Positions 29,599 through 38,145 of a DNA stretch of 64,000 nt are shown piece after piece. How positions within the stretch are numbered: position 1 is the first letter of the stretch; every line of letters begins with the position of its first letter. The notes below the pieces were generated by a model. It made no database searches, had not been told where the DNA came from, and was given only the letters and a program-made list of their open reading frames with translations. The position numbers were made by a program, and so were the translations under genes. This DNA comes from Steroidobacter denitrificans (lineage in GTDB: Bacteria > Pseudomonadota > Gammaproteobacteria > Steroidobacterales > Steroidobacteraceae): assembly GCF_001579945.1 (NCBI RefSeq), contig NZ_CP011971.1, forward strand, positions 124,001-188,000, read 5' to 3'.

Positions 29599-29692
29599 CC
29601 GGCCAGCCACTGGCAGCCGCATCCAGCGCTGCGAGGCTCATGGCCATCCGAGACGGCGGCCGCGGGTAGCACGACGAAAGGCAACAAACTCA

Positions 29693-31066
29693 ATGAATCC
29701 CGGTTTCCAGATGAATCCACAGATCATCATCGATACGAGTTATTTCGCGGCGGCGTTCCTGTTCATCTATGGACTCAAGCGAATGTCCTCTCCGGTGACG
29801 GCGCGTTCGGGCATCGTGGTCGCCGGCTTCGGCATGCTGGTGGCTACGCTGGCGAGTTTTCTATACGTCTTCGGAATCAACGAAGCGGCTGAGCCGCATC
29901 TGAACACGAACGTGGCGTTGGCCGCGGCCGCACTGGGACTGGGCACGATCTGGGCCTGGTGGAGCGGCAAAAAAGTCGCCATGACGGCCATGCCGCAGAT
30001 GGTGGCGTTATACAACGGCATGGGCGGCGGCGCGGCCGCGGCGATTGCCGCCGTCGAACTGCTGCGCCCGGGCGCGGTCCATGAAACCGTGCCGCTGGTG
30101 CTGGCCATCCTGGGCGCGCTCATCGGTTCCGTTGCCCTGTCGGGTTCGCTCATCGCCTGGGCGAAGCTGGATGGCCGCATCGACGGAACCTGGCGCATGC
30201 CCGGGCAGCAGGTCTTCAACGGCCTGATTTTTCTGGTGACACTGACCATCGGTGCCTACATCATTTTCATCGCCGGTGGACATGCGCATTCGGGCGTCGT
30301 GGCGGCGTTCTTTGCCGGCGCGCTGCTCTTCGGCGTGCTGATGACCATGCCGATCGGCGGTGCGGATATGCCGGTGGTCATCTCGTTGTATAACGCCTTC
30401 ACCGGACTTGCCGTCGGCTTCGAAGGCTATGTGCTGCAGAACCCCGCGTTGATGATCGCCGGTATGGTCGTCGGTTCGGCCGGCACCTTGCTGACGCTGT
30501 TGATGGCGAAGGCTATGAATCGCAGCGTTGCCAATGTGATTTTCAGCAATTTCGGCGCGGCAGCTGAGGAACAACAGGGCGAAATCAAGGGTAGTCAGAA
30601 ACCCGCCGAGGCGGGCGATGCGGCGATCAACATGCGCTATGCCGCGAAGGTCATCATCGCTCCGGGCTATGGCCTGGCGGTGGCGCAGGCACAGCACAAG
30701 TTATACGAATTCGTGAAGCTGCTGGTCGATGCCGGGGTGGAAGTAAAATTCGCGATTCATCCGGTCGCCGGCCGCATGCCTGGACATATGAACGTGTTGC
30801 TGGCCGAAGCCGGCGTACCCTATGACATGATTTTCGATCTGGAAGACGTCAACGGAGAGTTCAAGGATGCCGATGTCGCGATCGTGATCGGCGCCAACGA
30901 TACGGTCAATCCGGCCGCGCGCACCAACAAGTCCAGTCCGATCTACGGCATGCCGATCTTGAACGTCGACCAGGCACGGCAGGTCTATGTCGTCAAGCGA
31001 GGCCAGGGCAAGGGCTATTCGGGAGTGGGGCTATTCGGGAGTGGAAAACGAGCTGTTTTTCGCTGA
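29693..31066 (+). CDS. pntB: NAD(P) transhydrogenase subunit beta, C-terminus frameshifted
   Basis: Membrane domain II plus NADP(H)-binding domain III of the transhydrogenase. About eight membrane helices (residues 10-265) are followed by the soluble domain (APGYGLAVAQAQHKLYEFVK, HPVAGRMPGHMNVLLAEA, DVAIVIGANDTVNPAAR). A perfect 16-bp tandem duplication at 31012-31044 shifts the frame: after GYSGV the protein reads 12 foreign residues and stops at 31066. With one unit removed the frame continues ENELFFADNCNMVYGDAQKV and on to a stop at 31146-31148, giving 479 residues. The 34 lost residues contact NADP in the family, so the encoded enzyme is probably inactive unless the duplication is reversible or an assembly error. 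Confidence 0.9.
   Translation: MNPGFQMNPQIIIDTSYFAAAFLFIYGLKRMSSPVTARSGIVVAGFGMLVATLASFLYVFGINEAAEPHLNTNVALAAAALGLGTIWAWWSGKKVAMTAMPQMVALYNGMGGGAAAAIAAVELLRPGAVHETVPLVLAILGALIGSVALSGSLIAWAKLDGRIDGTWRMPGQQVFNGLIFLVTLTIGAYIIFIAGGHAHSGVVAAFFAGALLFGVLMTMPIGGADMPVVISLYNAFTGLAVGFEGYVLQNPALMIAGMVVGSAGTLLTLLMAKAMNRSVANVIFSNFGAAAEEQQGEIKGSQKPAEAGDAAINMRYAAKVIIAPGYGLAVAQAQHKLYEFVKLLVDAGVEVKFAIHPVAGRMPGHMNVLLAEAGVPYDMIFDLEDVNGEFKDADVAIVIGANDTVNPAARTNKSSPIYGMPILNVDQARQVYVVKRGQGKGYSGVGLFGSGKRAVFR
31012..31044. repeat. 16-bp perfect tandem duplication inside pntB
   Basis: Two adjacent copies of GGCTATTCGGGAGTGG (31013-31028 and 31029-31044; the repeat can be slid by one base to 31012). Since 16 is not a multiple of three, it breaks the pntB frame. 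Deleting one copy restores the conserved C-terminus exactly, so the duplication is recent or switchable. Confidence 0.97.
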
Positions 31067-31329
31067 TAACTGCAACATGGTCTATGGCGATGCCCAGAAG
31101 GTGATGGTGGCCATGATCCAGGCCGTGAAGTCGCTGGACGGCGGCTAGTCTTCCGGATCTGCCGAAGGGCGGGTGCTAAAGGCACCGGCATGGCATGCAG
31201 GGCACACATGCAGGCTACGGAGGCGCATTAAGCTTTCCGTGTGAATGACTTAGCGCCATTGAAAATTAATACAAAGCTCGCGTATCTTACGTCGTCCCGC
31301 GCTGAAGTCACGGCCGGACGTGGCCGGAC

Positions 31330-31962
31330 GTGCGCGGCGATCGTGTCGTGCAAGAGCTCTACAACTTGAGTCAAGAAATCCTGCGGACGGATGTCTCGGG
31401 AATGCCCCTGGAGTGGATCGACTACCGGGATGCGGTCCGCTTGTATCACACCGAACAGGTGGCCTACGTCTGCGGCACGCGCTTGTATCGCCTGTATGGC
31501 GGCACCAATGCCCGCTCGGGGCTGCGTACGATCGTCGACGTGAATTCGATCATCGCGACCCGCGGGCATACCCACAATCCCGGAAACCTGCGCCAGGATT
31601 ACACGCCGCCCTTGAACAATCAGACCTTGTTCAAGCGGGATGCGCATCTGTGCTTGTATTGCGGACTGCGCTTTGCCAGCAGCCAGCTGTCGCGCGATCA
31701 TGTGCGGCCGCTCAGCCAGGGAGGGCGCGATACCTGGATGAACGTCGTCACGGCCTGCCGCCGCTGCAACAACATGAAGGCATCGAAAACACCGGAGCAG
31801 GCAGGGCTGCAACTGATCGCAGTGCCGTTCACGCCGACATATGCGGAGTATATCTATCTGCAGGGACGCCGCGTGTTGGCCGATCAGATGGAATATCTGC
31901 TGGCACATTTTCCACGGACCAGTCCTCTGCATGCCAGGTTGAAGGTGCATGCGGTTCAATAG
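31330..31962 (+). CDS. HNH endonuclease family protein
   Basis: About 210 residues with a C-terminal HNH domain: CLYCG (first zinc pair), SRDHVRPLSQGGRDTWMNVV (catalytic His and HN) and ACRRCNNMKASKTPEQ (second zinc pair, N of HNH). The N-terminal half (VSGMPLEWIDYRDAVRLYH) resembles a widespread stand-alone HNH family in proteobacteria and cyanobacteria, in which a short beta-rich domain precedes the nuclease. Its biological role is not known. The start is uncertain: GTG 31330, TTG 31366 or ATG 31402. It lies nine bases before a 5'-3' exonuclease gene and they are probably co-transcribed. Confidence 0.8.
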   Translation: MRGDRVVQELYNLSQEILRTDVSGMPLEWIDYRDAVRLYHTEQVAYVCGTRLYRLYGGTNARSGLRTIVDVNSIIATRGHTHNPGNLRQDYTPPLNNQTLFKRDAHLCLYCGLRFASSQLSRDHVRPLSQGGRDTWMNVVTACRRCNNMKASKTPEQAGLQLIAVPFTPTYAEYIYLQGRRVLADQMEYLLAHFPRTSPLHARLKVHAVQ

Positions 31963-31971
31963 CGAGCCGCC

Positions 31972-32850
31972 GTGCTTTACCTGATCGACGCCTCGGTATT
32001 CATATTTCGCGCCTGGCATTCCATTCCCGATACGCTCACGGATCCAAGCGGCCGTCCCGTCAATGCCGTATACGGTTTCGGACGCTTCCTGGGCGAGTTG
32101 CTGGAGCGGGTTAGGCCCGAGCATATCGGAGTCGCCTTCGATGCCCGTCCGTCCGGTTCATACCGGAATCGCCTGTATCCTGCCTATAAGGCAAATCGCA
32201 AGCCGACGCCCGAGGCGTTGAAACGTCAGTTCGCGCTATGTCGAGAACTGTGCGAGGCGTTGGGCGTAGCCACATTCATCAGCAGCGGCTATGAAGCCGA
32301 CGATATCATCGGTACGCTGGCGATGCGTTTGCGGACGAGCGACAAGCCGGTGGTGATCGTGACCCGCGACAAGGATCTGTCTCAGCTGATCCGGCCAGGC
32401 GACCACTACTGGGACTACATCAGCGGCCAACGCTTCGGCTACGAGGACATTGCCGGCCGCTTCGGCGTGCTGCCGGAGCGCATGGCCTGCTTTCTGGCAG
32501 TCACGGGAGATGCGGTCGACAATATTCCCGGTGTACCCGGCGTGGGGCGCAAGACCGCCTCGACCTTGTTTCATCACTTCGAGTCCCTGATGCATCTATA
32601 CCAGGATCTGGAGCGGGTGCTCAGGCTGAAGCTGCGCAACGCGACTTTTGTGGCGACTCAACTACGCGATCATCGTGAAACCGCCCTGCTTGCCCGTCAG
32701 CTCACTGCCATCGCCTGCGACGTCCCCTTGAGGACCGCATTGCCGGATCTGGAGCGTCGATGTCCGGACCTCGCTGCGCTCGATGTCTTCTATGACACTG
32801 TCGGATTCGGTCGTTTGCTGCGCCTTCAGGCCGAACGCCTTTCGGCTTGA
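31972..32850 (+). CDS. 5'-3' exonuclease / flap endonuclease (Xni-like)
   Basis: A 292-residue FEN-family nuclease similar to the N-terminal domain of DNA polymerase I and to E. coli Xni. Metal-binding acids are visible in YLIDASVFIFRAW, VAFDARPSGSYRN, SSGYEADDIIGTLA and VIVTRDKDLSQL; then DAVDNIPGVPGVGRKTAS is the helix-hairpin-helix/H3TH DNA-binding element. RNRLYPAYKANRKPTPE is the family's helical arch signature. The start is GTG at 31972 (MLYLIDASVF). It follows the HNH gene closely. Likely role is removal of flaps or primers in DNA repair. Confidence 0.88.
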   Translation: MLYLIDASVFIFRAWHSIPDTLTDPSGRPVNAVYGFGRFLGELLERVRPEHIGVAFDARPSGSYRNRLYPAYKANRKPTPEALKRQFALCRELCEALGVATFISSGYEADDIIGTLAMRLRTSDKPVVIVTRDKDLSQLIRPGDHYWDYISGQRFGYEDIAGRFGVLPERMACFLAVTGDAVDNIPGVPGVGRKTASTLFHHFESLMHLYQDLERVLRLKLRNATFVATQLRDHRETALLARQLTAIACDVPLRTALPDLERRCPDLAALDVFYDTVGFGRLLRLQAERLSA

Positions 32851-33026
32851 GCCCGGGGGGATGCGACGTACCACGATGGTATGCGCAGCGGGCAGGTGCA
32901 TAATCGTTCTGCGCCAGCCGCTGACGGTTTCGGCGTCAGCGGCGGAAAACCGAGGCCGATCCGGTATTCCGGATGCGGGTTCGAAGTGCAACGATCGAGG
33001 GCTGAGATCGGCCTGCGGGAGTCGCC

Positions 33027-33596
33027 ATGACAGCATTAACAAGACTCGAGACCCGGGCCGAAGCCAAAGCCAAAGCCAAAGCCAAAGCCAAAGCCAAAGC
33101 AAGGATGGGAGCGTCGACCCGTCTGGTAGCCGGCTTGCTGGTCTTGGCATGGGTCTCGTGGCCCGGCATCGGCAGCGCTCAGAGTGATTCCGCCGATGAA
33201 CTGCTGAGCCAGGCCCAGCAGGCTCTGAACGCCGGCAAGCCTGGACAGAGCGAGTCCCTGCTGGACAAGGCGATCAAGGAGATGCCGGACGGTGCGGATT
33301 TTTACCTGTTGCGCTCGCGTGCGCGGGAATCCCAGGGGAAGTTCAAGGCGGCCCTTGCGGATGCTTCGAAATATATCGAACTGTTGCCGCAGGAGGCCTA
33401 TGGTTACTTGAACCGGGCGCATATCCATCTGTCTCTCGAGAAACCGCAGGAGGCGCTTGCCGACGCGAATCAGGCCATTGCGTTGCAGCCCGAAGAGCCG
33501 GATGGTTATTACCGGCGTGCGGATGTGTATCAGGCGATGGGCAAGATGACCGAGGCACAGGCGGATGAAGCAAAAGCGGAAGCGTTGAGCCGCTGA
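33027..33596 (+). CDS. Secreted or membrane-anchored TPR protein with Ala-Lys repeat N-terminus
   Basis: A 189-residue protein. After a basic N-terminal stretch made of Ala-Lys dipeptides (residues 13-25) comes a hydrophobic segment (LVAGLLVLAWVSWPGIGSAQ) with a likely signal-peptidase site, then three to four tetratricopeptide repeats (ADELLSQAQQALNAGKPGQS, ADFYLLRSRARESQGKF, EAYGYLNRAHIHLSLEKPQE, PDGYYRRADVYQAMGKMTEA). TPR modules mediate protein contacts; the partner is unknown. ATG 33027 has GGGAG five bases upstream, so I prefer it over ATG 33105, which would drop the repeat. The Ala-Lys stretch is coded by a hexanucleotide microsatellite. Confidence 0.75.
   Translation: MTALTRLETRAEAKAKAKAKAKAKARMGASTRLVAGLLVLAWVSWPGIGSAQSDSADELLSQAQQALNAGKPGQSESLLDKAIKEMPDGADFYLLRSRARESQGKFKAALADASKYIELLPQEAYGYLNRAHIHLSLEKPQEALADANQAIALQPEEPDGYYRRADVYQAMGKMTEAQADEAKAEALSR
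33063..33100. repeat. Hexanucleotide microsatellite (GCCAAA)6
   Basis: Six perfect copies of GCCAAA at 33063-33098 plus a partial GC, preceded by a one-base-variant copy (GCCGAA). In frame it codes Ala-Lys repeats in the n-region before the hydrophobic segment of the TPR protein. Unit gain or loss would change length without shifting the frame. Confidence 0.95.
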
Positions 33597-33804
33597 CCAC
33601 CGGGCCGTCTTCGAGATCTCGATACAGGACGAACCCTGCCGCATCGAGCCGGCAGGAAGCCGGTTCGGCTGGTTTGCTCTAGAGGCCGCCTGGCACCGCG
33701 ACCCGCGTGCGTGCCGTGCCCGTCCCGGCGAGAATCAACCTGCGCGCGGGAGCGGCGGCCACGACGTACAATGCCGGTCCGATCCTCGGCCAAAGCTTCA
33801 ACTC

Positions 33805-34662
33805 ATGCCTGCTTTTTCCGTTCGCCTGCAGCAAAAAATCCTCGAACACAGTCCCCTGTGCGTGGGAATCGATCCCTCCGCCGCCTTGCTGAAAGGCGCC
33901 GGATTACCCGATTCTCCCCAGGGTGCGTTCGAATTCGGCAGGCGCGTGCTCGAGGCGGTAGATTTCGGTATTTCATTGTTGAAGCCACAATCCGCCTTCT
34001 TTGAACGTTTCGGCAGCGCGGGATTGCGGGCTTTGGAGGAACTGGTGCGCCTGGCACGCGGCCAGGGTGTGCTGGTGCTGCTGGACGGTAAGCGCGGCGA
34101 TATCGATTCGACTGCCGCAGCCTATGCAGAAGGCTATTTCTCGGCGGGGACGACTCTGCGCGTCGATGCCGTCACGACCCAGCCCTACATGGGCCTGGGT
34201 GCATTGGATTCGTTTCTGGATATCGCCTTCAAGGCCGAGGGCGGCGTTTTCGTGGTGGTGCGTTCCTCGAATCCCGAAGGCGAGGCGCTGCAGACCGCGA
34301 GGCTGGCCGGCGGAGAGAGCGTCGCACAGGCCCTGTGCAGGGAAATCACCAGTCGCAATCGCCAATGGAGCGAGAGTATCGGGGCTGATGCCGGGCCGTT
34401 GCCGGGACCCGTGGGGGCCGTCGTCGGCGCAACCTGTGCCGATGCGGACGCAATGACCGTGGCAATGCCCCATTCATTCATCCTTGCGCCGGGCGTGGGG
34501 GCGCAGGGCGCCACGATGCACGACGTGCTGCGCCGGATGCCGAATGCTCGCGGCCGGGTCCTGCCCAATATATCGCGGGCTGTTCTCGCCAATGGCGGCA
34601 GCAAGGCCGAAATCGCCGCGACGCTGCGGGAATTGCAGGCGCAGGCCCGCGACCTGATGTAG
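33805..34662 (+). CDS. pyrF: Orotidine 5'-phosphate decarboxylase, type 2
   Basis: Decarboxylates OMP to UMP, the last step of de novo pyrimidine synthesis. The 285-residue length and sequence are those of the type-2 (subfamily 2) enzyme: SPLCVGIDPSAALLKGAG, LLKPQSAFFERFG, LLDGKRGDIDSTAAAYAEGY (the Asp-Lys-Asp catalytic set), DAVTTQPYMGLGALDSFLD and VGATCADADAM with FILAPGVGAQGATMHD as phosphate loop. E. coli has the shorter type 1. The ATG 33805 is the only sensible start. Convergent with the acetyl-CoA hydrolase gene. Upstream (33597-33804) no signal was recognised. Confidence 0.92.
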   Translation: MPAFSVRLQQKILEHSPLCVGIDPSAALLKGAGLPDSPQGAFEFGRRVLEAVDFGISLLKPQSAFFERFGSAGLRALEELVRLARGQGVLVLLDGKRGDIDSTAAAYAEGYFSAGTTLRVDAVTTQPYMGLGALDSFLDIAFKAEGGVFVVVRSSNPEGEALQTARLAGGESVAQALCREITSRNRQWSESIGADAGPLPGPVGAVVGATCADADAMTVAMPHSFILAPGVGAQGATMHDVLRRMPNARGRVLPNISRAVLANGGSKAEIAATLRELQAQARDLM

Positions 34663-34699
34663 GTCGGGGAGTGCGGGCGAGTCGTCCGAGCAGCTCGAG

Positions 34700-36874
34700 C
34701 TAGGTGCGCCCACGCCCCGACAATGTCTCGTCCAGCGCCTGTGCCAGGAGGCGTCGCTGCAAGCGTTCGCCAAGGCTGCGGGGCCGTTCCAAGGACATTC
34801 TTTCCAGATAGGGGCGCAATGCAGGACGAACCGGCGCGCCGAGCGCCCGTGCCAGACCGCCCAGGCGTCCTCGCCAGCCGGCCATGCCGTTTTGGAGCGA
34901 ATGCAGGGCCTTGGCCAGTACGATTTCTTCGTCGCTGAAATCGCTACCGAAAGGCAGCTCGGAAAACAGGCCTTGAGCGTGCCAGGGTGCAAAGCGACGG
35001 GCAAGCCGCCGCGGATCGTTTTCACGCGCGGCGTCCGGAATACGCCAGCGTACCGGAAGCTTCCCGGCGCGCTTGGCAGCACTCACGAAAGCATCCTGAA
35101 AACGGGCATCCATGACCGTGACCAGCGCAGCGACGATTTCATGATCTGTCTTGCCGCGCAGGTCGGCGATACCGTATTCCGTCACCACCAGATCGCGCAG
35201 GTGGCGCGGAATGGTCGCATGGCCGTAGCTCCAGCGGATGTTCGAGGTCACCTTGCCCTGCGCCGTGCGTGTCGAGCGCAGGCATAGGATCGAGCGCGCC
35301 TCCGGCAGCGCGTGTGCCATGGCCACGAAATTGTATTGGCCGCCGACACCGCTGACGACACGTCCGTTCTCCAGGGCGTCGGAAACAGCGGCGCCCAGTC
35401 CGGTGACCATCATGGTCGTATTGATGAAGCGCGCATGCCGCCGCTGGGCCAGCTTCAGTTCCCATTCGTGGCCATGCAGTTCATTGACGAAGCTGATTCC
35501 GCGCATGGCGAACAGGCGGCGTTGTTCTGCGGGGAGTTCGCGCAACTGCGCATAGAACGAACGGGGGCCGAAGAAGAAGCCACAGTCGACTAACACCCCG
35601 TTGCGCAGGCGTTCGCCCAGGCAAGTCTCGGCGATGCGCGCACGCTGCTCTGCAGTGTCGAAATTCGCCTGGATCTCGGTTCCATCCGGTGCCACCAGAA
35701 TACCCCGGTCGTATTCGACGTCCTCGCGGAACAGGCCGACATCGCGCAATTCGTGGAAGTCCGCGAACGACATGCGGCGCATGCCGGCAGCATGCAGTGC
35801 ATCCAGCGTACGTACGTCGACCTGTTCGTCGATATGACCGCCATCGATCAGACGCTGCAGCTTGGCGCTCGGAAATACGCGCCGCTTGAGGATACCGCTG
35901 CGATACAGATCCAGGAAGCCGTCGGCCAGCATCTCGGTGCAGCCGTACAGGCCATGATTGAATGGAGCGGTCCCTCCTTCGGTTTCGATCAAGCGGCGAT
36001 GGCGAGAGAGCAGACCGGAAGACTCCAGGATATCGCGGTAGATCGCCGGCTGTTGATGTCTCAGTTGCAGCGCATGCACGATGCCGTCTGCCAGCCCGCC
36101 GATGCCCAGCTGCAATGTTCCGCCGTCACGCACCAGAGTGCTGACGTTCAGGGCAATCGCATGCTCGATGGATGCGATCGGTTGGTTGGGCGGACAGAAT
36201 AGAGGCGCGCCGGTGGCCTCCAGCAAAAAATCGAAAGTGTCCGCGGCAATGAGCGCATCGCCGTACATGAACGGCAGCTGATGATGGATCTGGCCGATGA
36301 GCGCGAACGGTTGCCGGCCGGCCCGCAGCGCGGCGATCCGCGGCAGCAGATCCGCAGTCAGATCCGAATTCGAGCCCAGGCTGAGCAGGCCGACCGGCGC
36401 TTCACCTTCAGGCGGAACGGCCACCAACTGCGCGATGACATTCAGGCCGCGCCGCAGCGCATCACGTGCCACATGCGTGTAATTCGAGCTAAGATGATGC
36501 TGCTGAAGATAGTCGTTGCGCAGCCAGGCGCCCGGCTCCACGTAGAATTCGATGATCTCGATATTGGCGGGCAGCTGGTCACGCTCCATCAGTCGGACAT
36601 AGTCGAGTTCGGGATAGTCGCCGAACACTCTACGGGAGAAGGGTTCGATGAAGCGGCGTTCCAATTCGCTGCGTCCTCGCGGTTTACGCAAGGACAATGC
36701 AGTGATGATCGTGAGCTGCAGGCTGGCGTCGGCAAGAGCTCGAGCGACGAAGGCATTGACCAGTTCGTTGGGCTTACCGATCGCGACGGGCAGACCCAGA
36801 ACGACTTGTTTGCCGACCAGCCGCAGCGTAGCTTCGACGCAGTCCTCCGGACTGGCGATGCGCTGTACCGCCAT
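34700..36874 (-). CDS. Acetyl-CoA hydrolase/transferase family protein
   Basis: A 724-residue CoA-transferase-fold protein. The C-terminal acetyl-CoA hydrolase/transferase domain is clear (FVNELHGHEWELKLAQRRHA, GLGAAVSDALENGRVVSGVG, GGQYNFVAMAHALPEARSIL, RHLRDLVVTEYGIADLRGKT). The N-terminal half has EFYVEPGAWLRNDYLQQHH, LLSLGSNSDLTADLLP and GTLQLGIGGLADGIVHAL, the last being a CoA-binding loop of the family. It is about 200 residues longer than cat1/YgfH types. The acyl substrate is not predictable; with thiolases and a FadB-like protein in the window, short-chain acyl-CoA metabolism fits. It ends 37 bases from pyrF, convergent, and follows the yceI gene by one base. Confidence 0.82.
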   Translation of the reverse strand: MAVQRIASPEDCVEATLRLVGKQVVLGLPVAIGKPNELVNAFVARALADASLQLTIITALSLRKPRGRSELERRFIEPFSRRVFGDYPELDYVRLMERDQLPANIEIIEFYVEPGAWLRNDYLQQHHLSSNYTHVARDALRRGLNVIAQLVAVPPEGEAPVGLLSLGSNSDLTADLLPRIAALRAGRQPFALIGQIHHQLPFMYGDALIAADTFDFLLEATGAPLFCPPNQPIASIEHAIALNVSTLVRDGGTLQLGIGGLADGIVHALQLRHQQPAIYRDILESSGLLSRHRRLIETEGGTAPFNHGLYGCTEMLADGFLDLYRSGILKRRVFPSAKLQRLIDGGHIDEQVDVRTLDALHAAGMRRMSFADFHELRDVGLFREDVEYDRGILVAPDGTEIQANFDTAEQRARIAETCLGERLRNGVLVDCGFFFGPRSFYAQLRELPAEQRRLFAMRGISFVNELHGHEWELKLAQRRHARFINTTMMVTGLGAAVSDALENGRVVSGVGGQYNFVAMAHALPEARSILCLRSTRTAQGKVTSNIRWSYGHATIPRHLRDLVVTEYGIADLRGKTDHEIVAALVTVMDARFQDAFVSAAKRAGKLPVRWRIPDAARENDPRRLARRFAPWHAQGLFSELPFGSDFSDEEIVLAKALHSLQNGMAGWRGRLGGLARALGAPVRPALRPYLERMSLERPRSLGERLQRRLLAQALDETLSGRGRT

Positions 36875-36875
36875 G

Positions 36876-37442
36876 TCAGGGCTTCAATAGCAGCGCGAAA
36901 CGTACCTTGACTTCATTGCCGACCATGCTGGTGTCGGTCCATTCTCCCTTACCGATACCGAACGCCAGCCGCTCGATGCTGGCGTCGCCCTTGAGCCAGG
37001 CGCCATCCTTGTCCTCCTCGAAACTAAAACGGATCGGAATCTCACGCATCACGCCGAGCAGGGTCAGCGTGCCGGATGCCGTGTACTTGCCGTTGCCGGC
37101 CGGCTGGAACTTCTGCGCCACATAATGACCGGTCGGCCATTGCGCCACGTCGAACAGGTCTTTCCCCCTGATGATCTGGTCACGTTCCGAATCGCGCGAA
37201 TTGACGGATGCCATATCGATTGTCACATCAAAGCGGCTGGCCGCGAGATCCTGCGGATCGAAGTGAATGTCGGCACTGAACCTGTCGAATCCGCCTTCGA
37301 AGGCCGCACCCGCCTGGATACCGATGAAGTCGAGCCTGCTGTTGGCGAGCTGCATGTTCCACTGCGTACCGGAGAGCGCCCATACAACTCCGGCCAGCGC
37401 GAAGCCAGCCAGTGCGGCCGGGATGACGAACCATCGGGTCAT
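36876..37442 (-). CDS. YceI family periplasmic protein
   Basis: A 188-residue protein with a signal peptide (MTRWFVIPAALAGFALAGVV, cleavage near ALS) and a lipocalin-like YceI domain that binds polyisoprenoid such as ubiquinone-like lipids. Conserved features: SRLDFIGIQAGAAFEGGFDR, VTIDMASVNSRDSERDQIIR, GKDLFDVAQWPTGHYVAQKF, GTLTLLGVMREIPIRFSF. The ATG is preceded by AAAGGAGAG, a strong ribosome-binding site that overlaps the cytochrome b stop. yceI downstream of a cytochrome b561 gene is the classic YceJ-YceI pair of E. coli, suggesting a shared role in quinone-linked redox. Confidence 0.9.
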   Translation of the reverse strand: MTRWFVIPAALAGFALAGVVWALSGTQWNMQLANSRLDFIGIQAGAAFEGGFDRFSADIHFDPQDLAASRFDVTIDMASVNSRDSERDQIIRGKDLFDVAQWPTGHYVAQKFQPAGNGKYTASGTLTLLGVMREIPIRFSFEEDKDGAWLKGDASIERLAFGIGKGEWTDTSMVGNEVKVRFALLLKP

Positions 37443-37443
37443 A

Positions 37444-38043
37444 TCACTCTCCTTTCAGTCTGACCGGTAGCATGCGGCGCAGGATATTGTCGCGATCCAT
37501 TAAATGATGCTTGAGGGCAGCGGCAATGTGCAGCAGCGCGACCATGAACAGACTGGCAGCGAGTATTTCATGGCCTTTATGAAAAAAATCGTAGGCGTGC
37601 TGATTCGGCTGGATCAGATCGGGCAGTGTGACCAGACCGAACCAGCTGACCGGGAAATTGCGGGCGGATGACATGAGCCATCCGAACAGAGGGGTGATCA
37701 CCAGCAGCACATATAGAAGCGCATGGGTGATGTGCGCCACGCGCTGTTGCCAGCGCGGTACGGTATTCGGCATGGCCGGGACCGGATTCAGCCAGCGCCA
37801 CAGCAGCCTCAGCAGCATCAGGCCGAGTATGGTGATACCGACGGATTTGTGACGTGCCAGCATGGCGACTTTCGCGACCCCCAGCGGTAGATCCTCGGCC
37901 ATGTTTGCGAGCACGAACTGCGTGATCACCAGGGCTACGATGGCCCAGTGAAAAAATTGCGCGATGGCGCCATAGCGCAGAGCATCGTTCTTTATTTGCA
38001 TGGCGGGTTTCATGTCATCCAGGATGTGCCGGGTTGAAATCAT
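37444..38043 (-). CDS. Cytochrome b561 family membrane protein
   Basis: A 199-residue protein with four membrane helices and the histidines expected of a di-haem cytochrome b561: HWAIVALVITQFVLANM, ARHKSVGITILGLMLLRLLW, HITHALLYVLLVITPLFGWL and FFHKGHEILAASLFMVALLH. It would move electrons between quinone and periplasmic acceptors. Two starts are possible, ATG 38043 and ATG 38013 (MKPAMQIKNDALRYG); the latter is nearer the usual family start and has GGA five bases upstream. It precedes yceI by one base, forming a translationally coupled pair. Confidence 0.9.
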   Translation of the reverse strand: MISTRHILDDMKPAMQIKNDALRYGAIAQFFHWAIVALVITQFVLANMAEDLPLGVAKVAMLARHKSVGITILGLMLLRLLWRWLNPVPAMPNTVPRWQQRVAHITHALLYVLLVITPLFGWLMSSARNFPVSWFGLVTLPDLIQPNQHAYDFFHKGHEILAASLFMVALLHIAAALKHHLMDRDNILRRMLPVRLKGE

Positions 38044-38145
38044 CCGACTGAAGCTTATCGCCCAAATATAGCAAGCTTAACAAGTGTAAGCCTAAGCACC
38101 GGCCGGCGCCGGATCTGCCGCCGGCGCGATCTGCAAGGCGATGTG

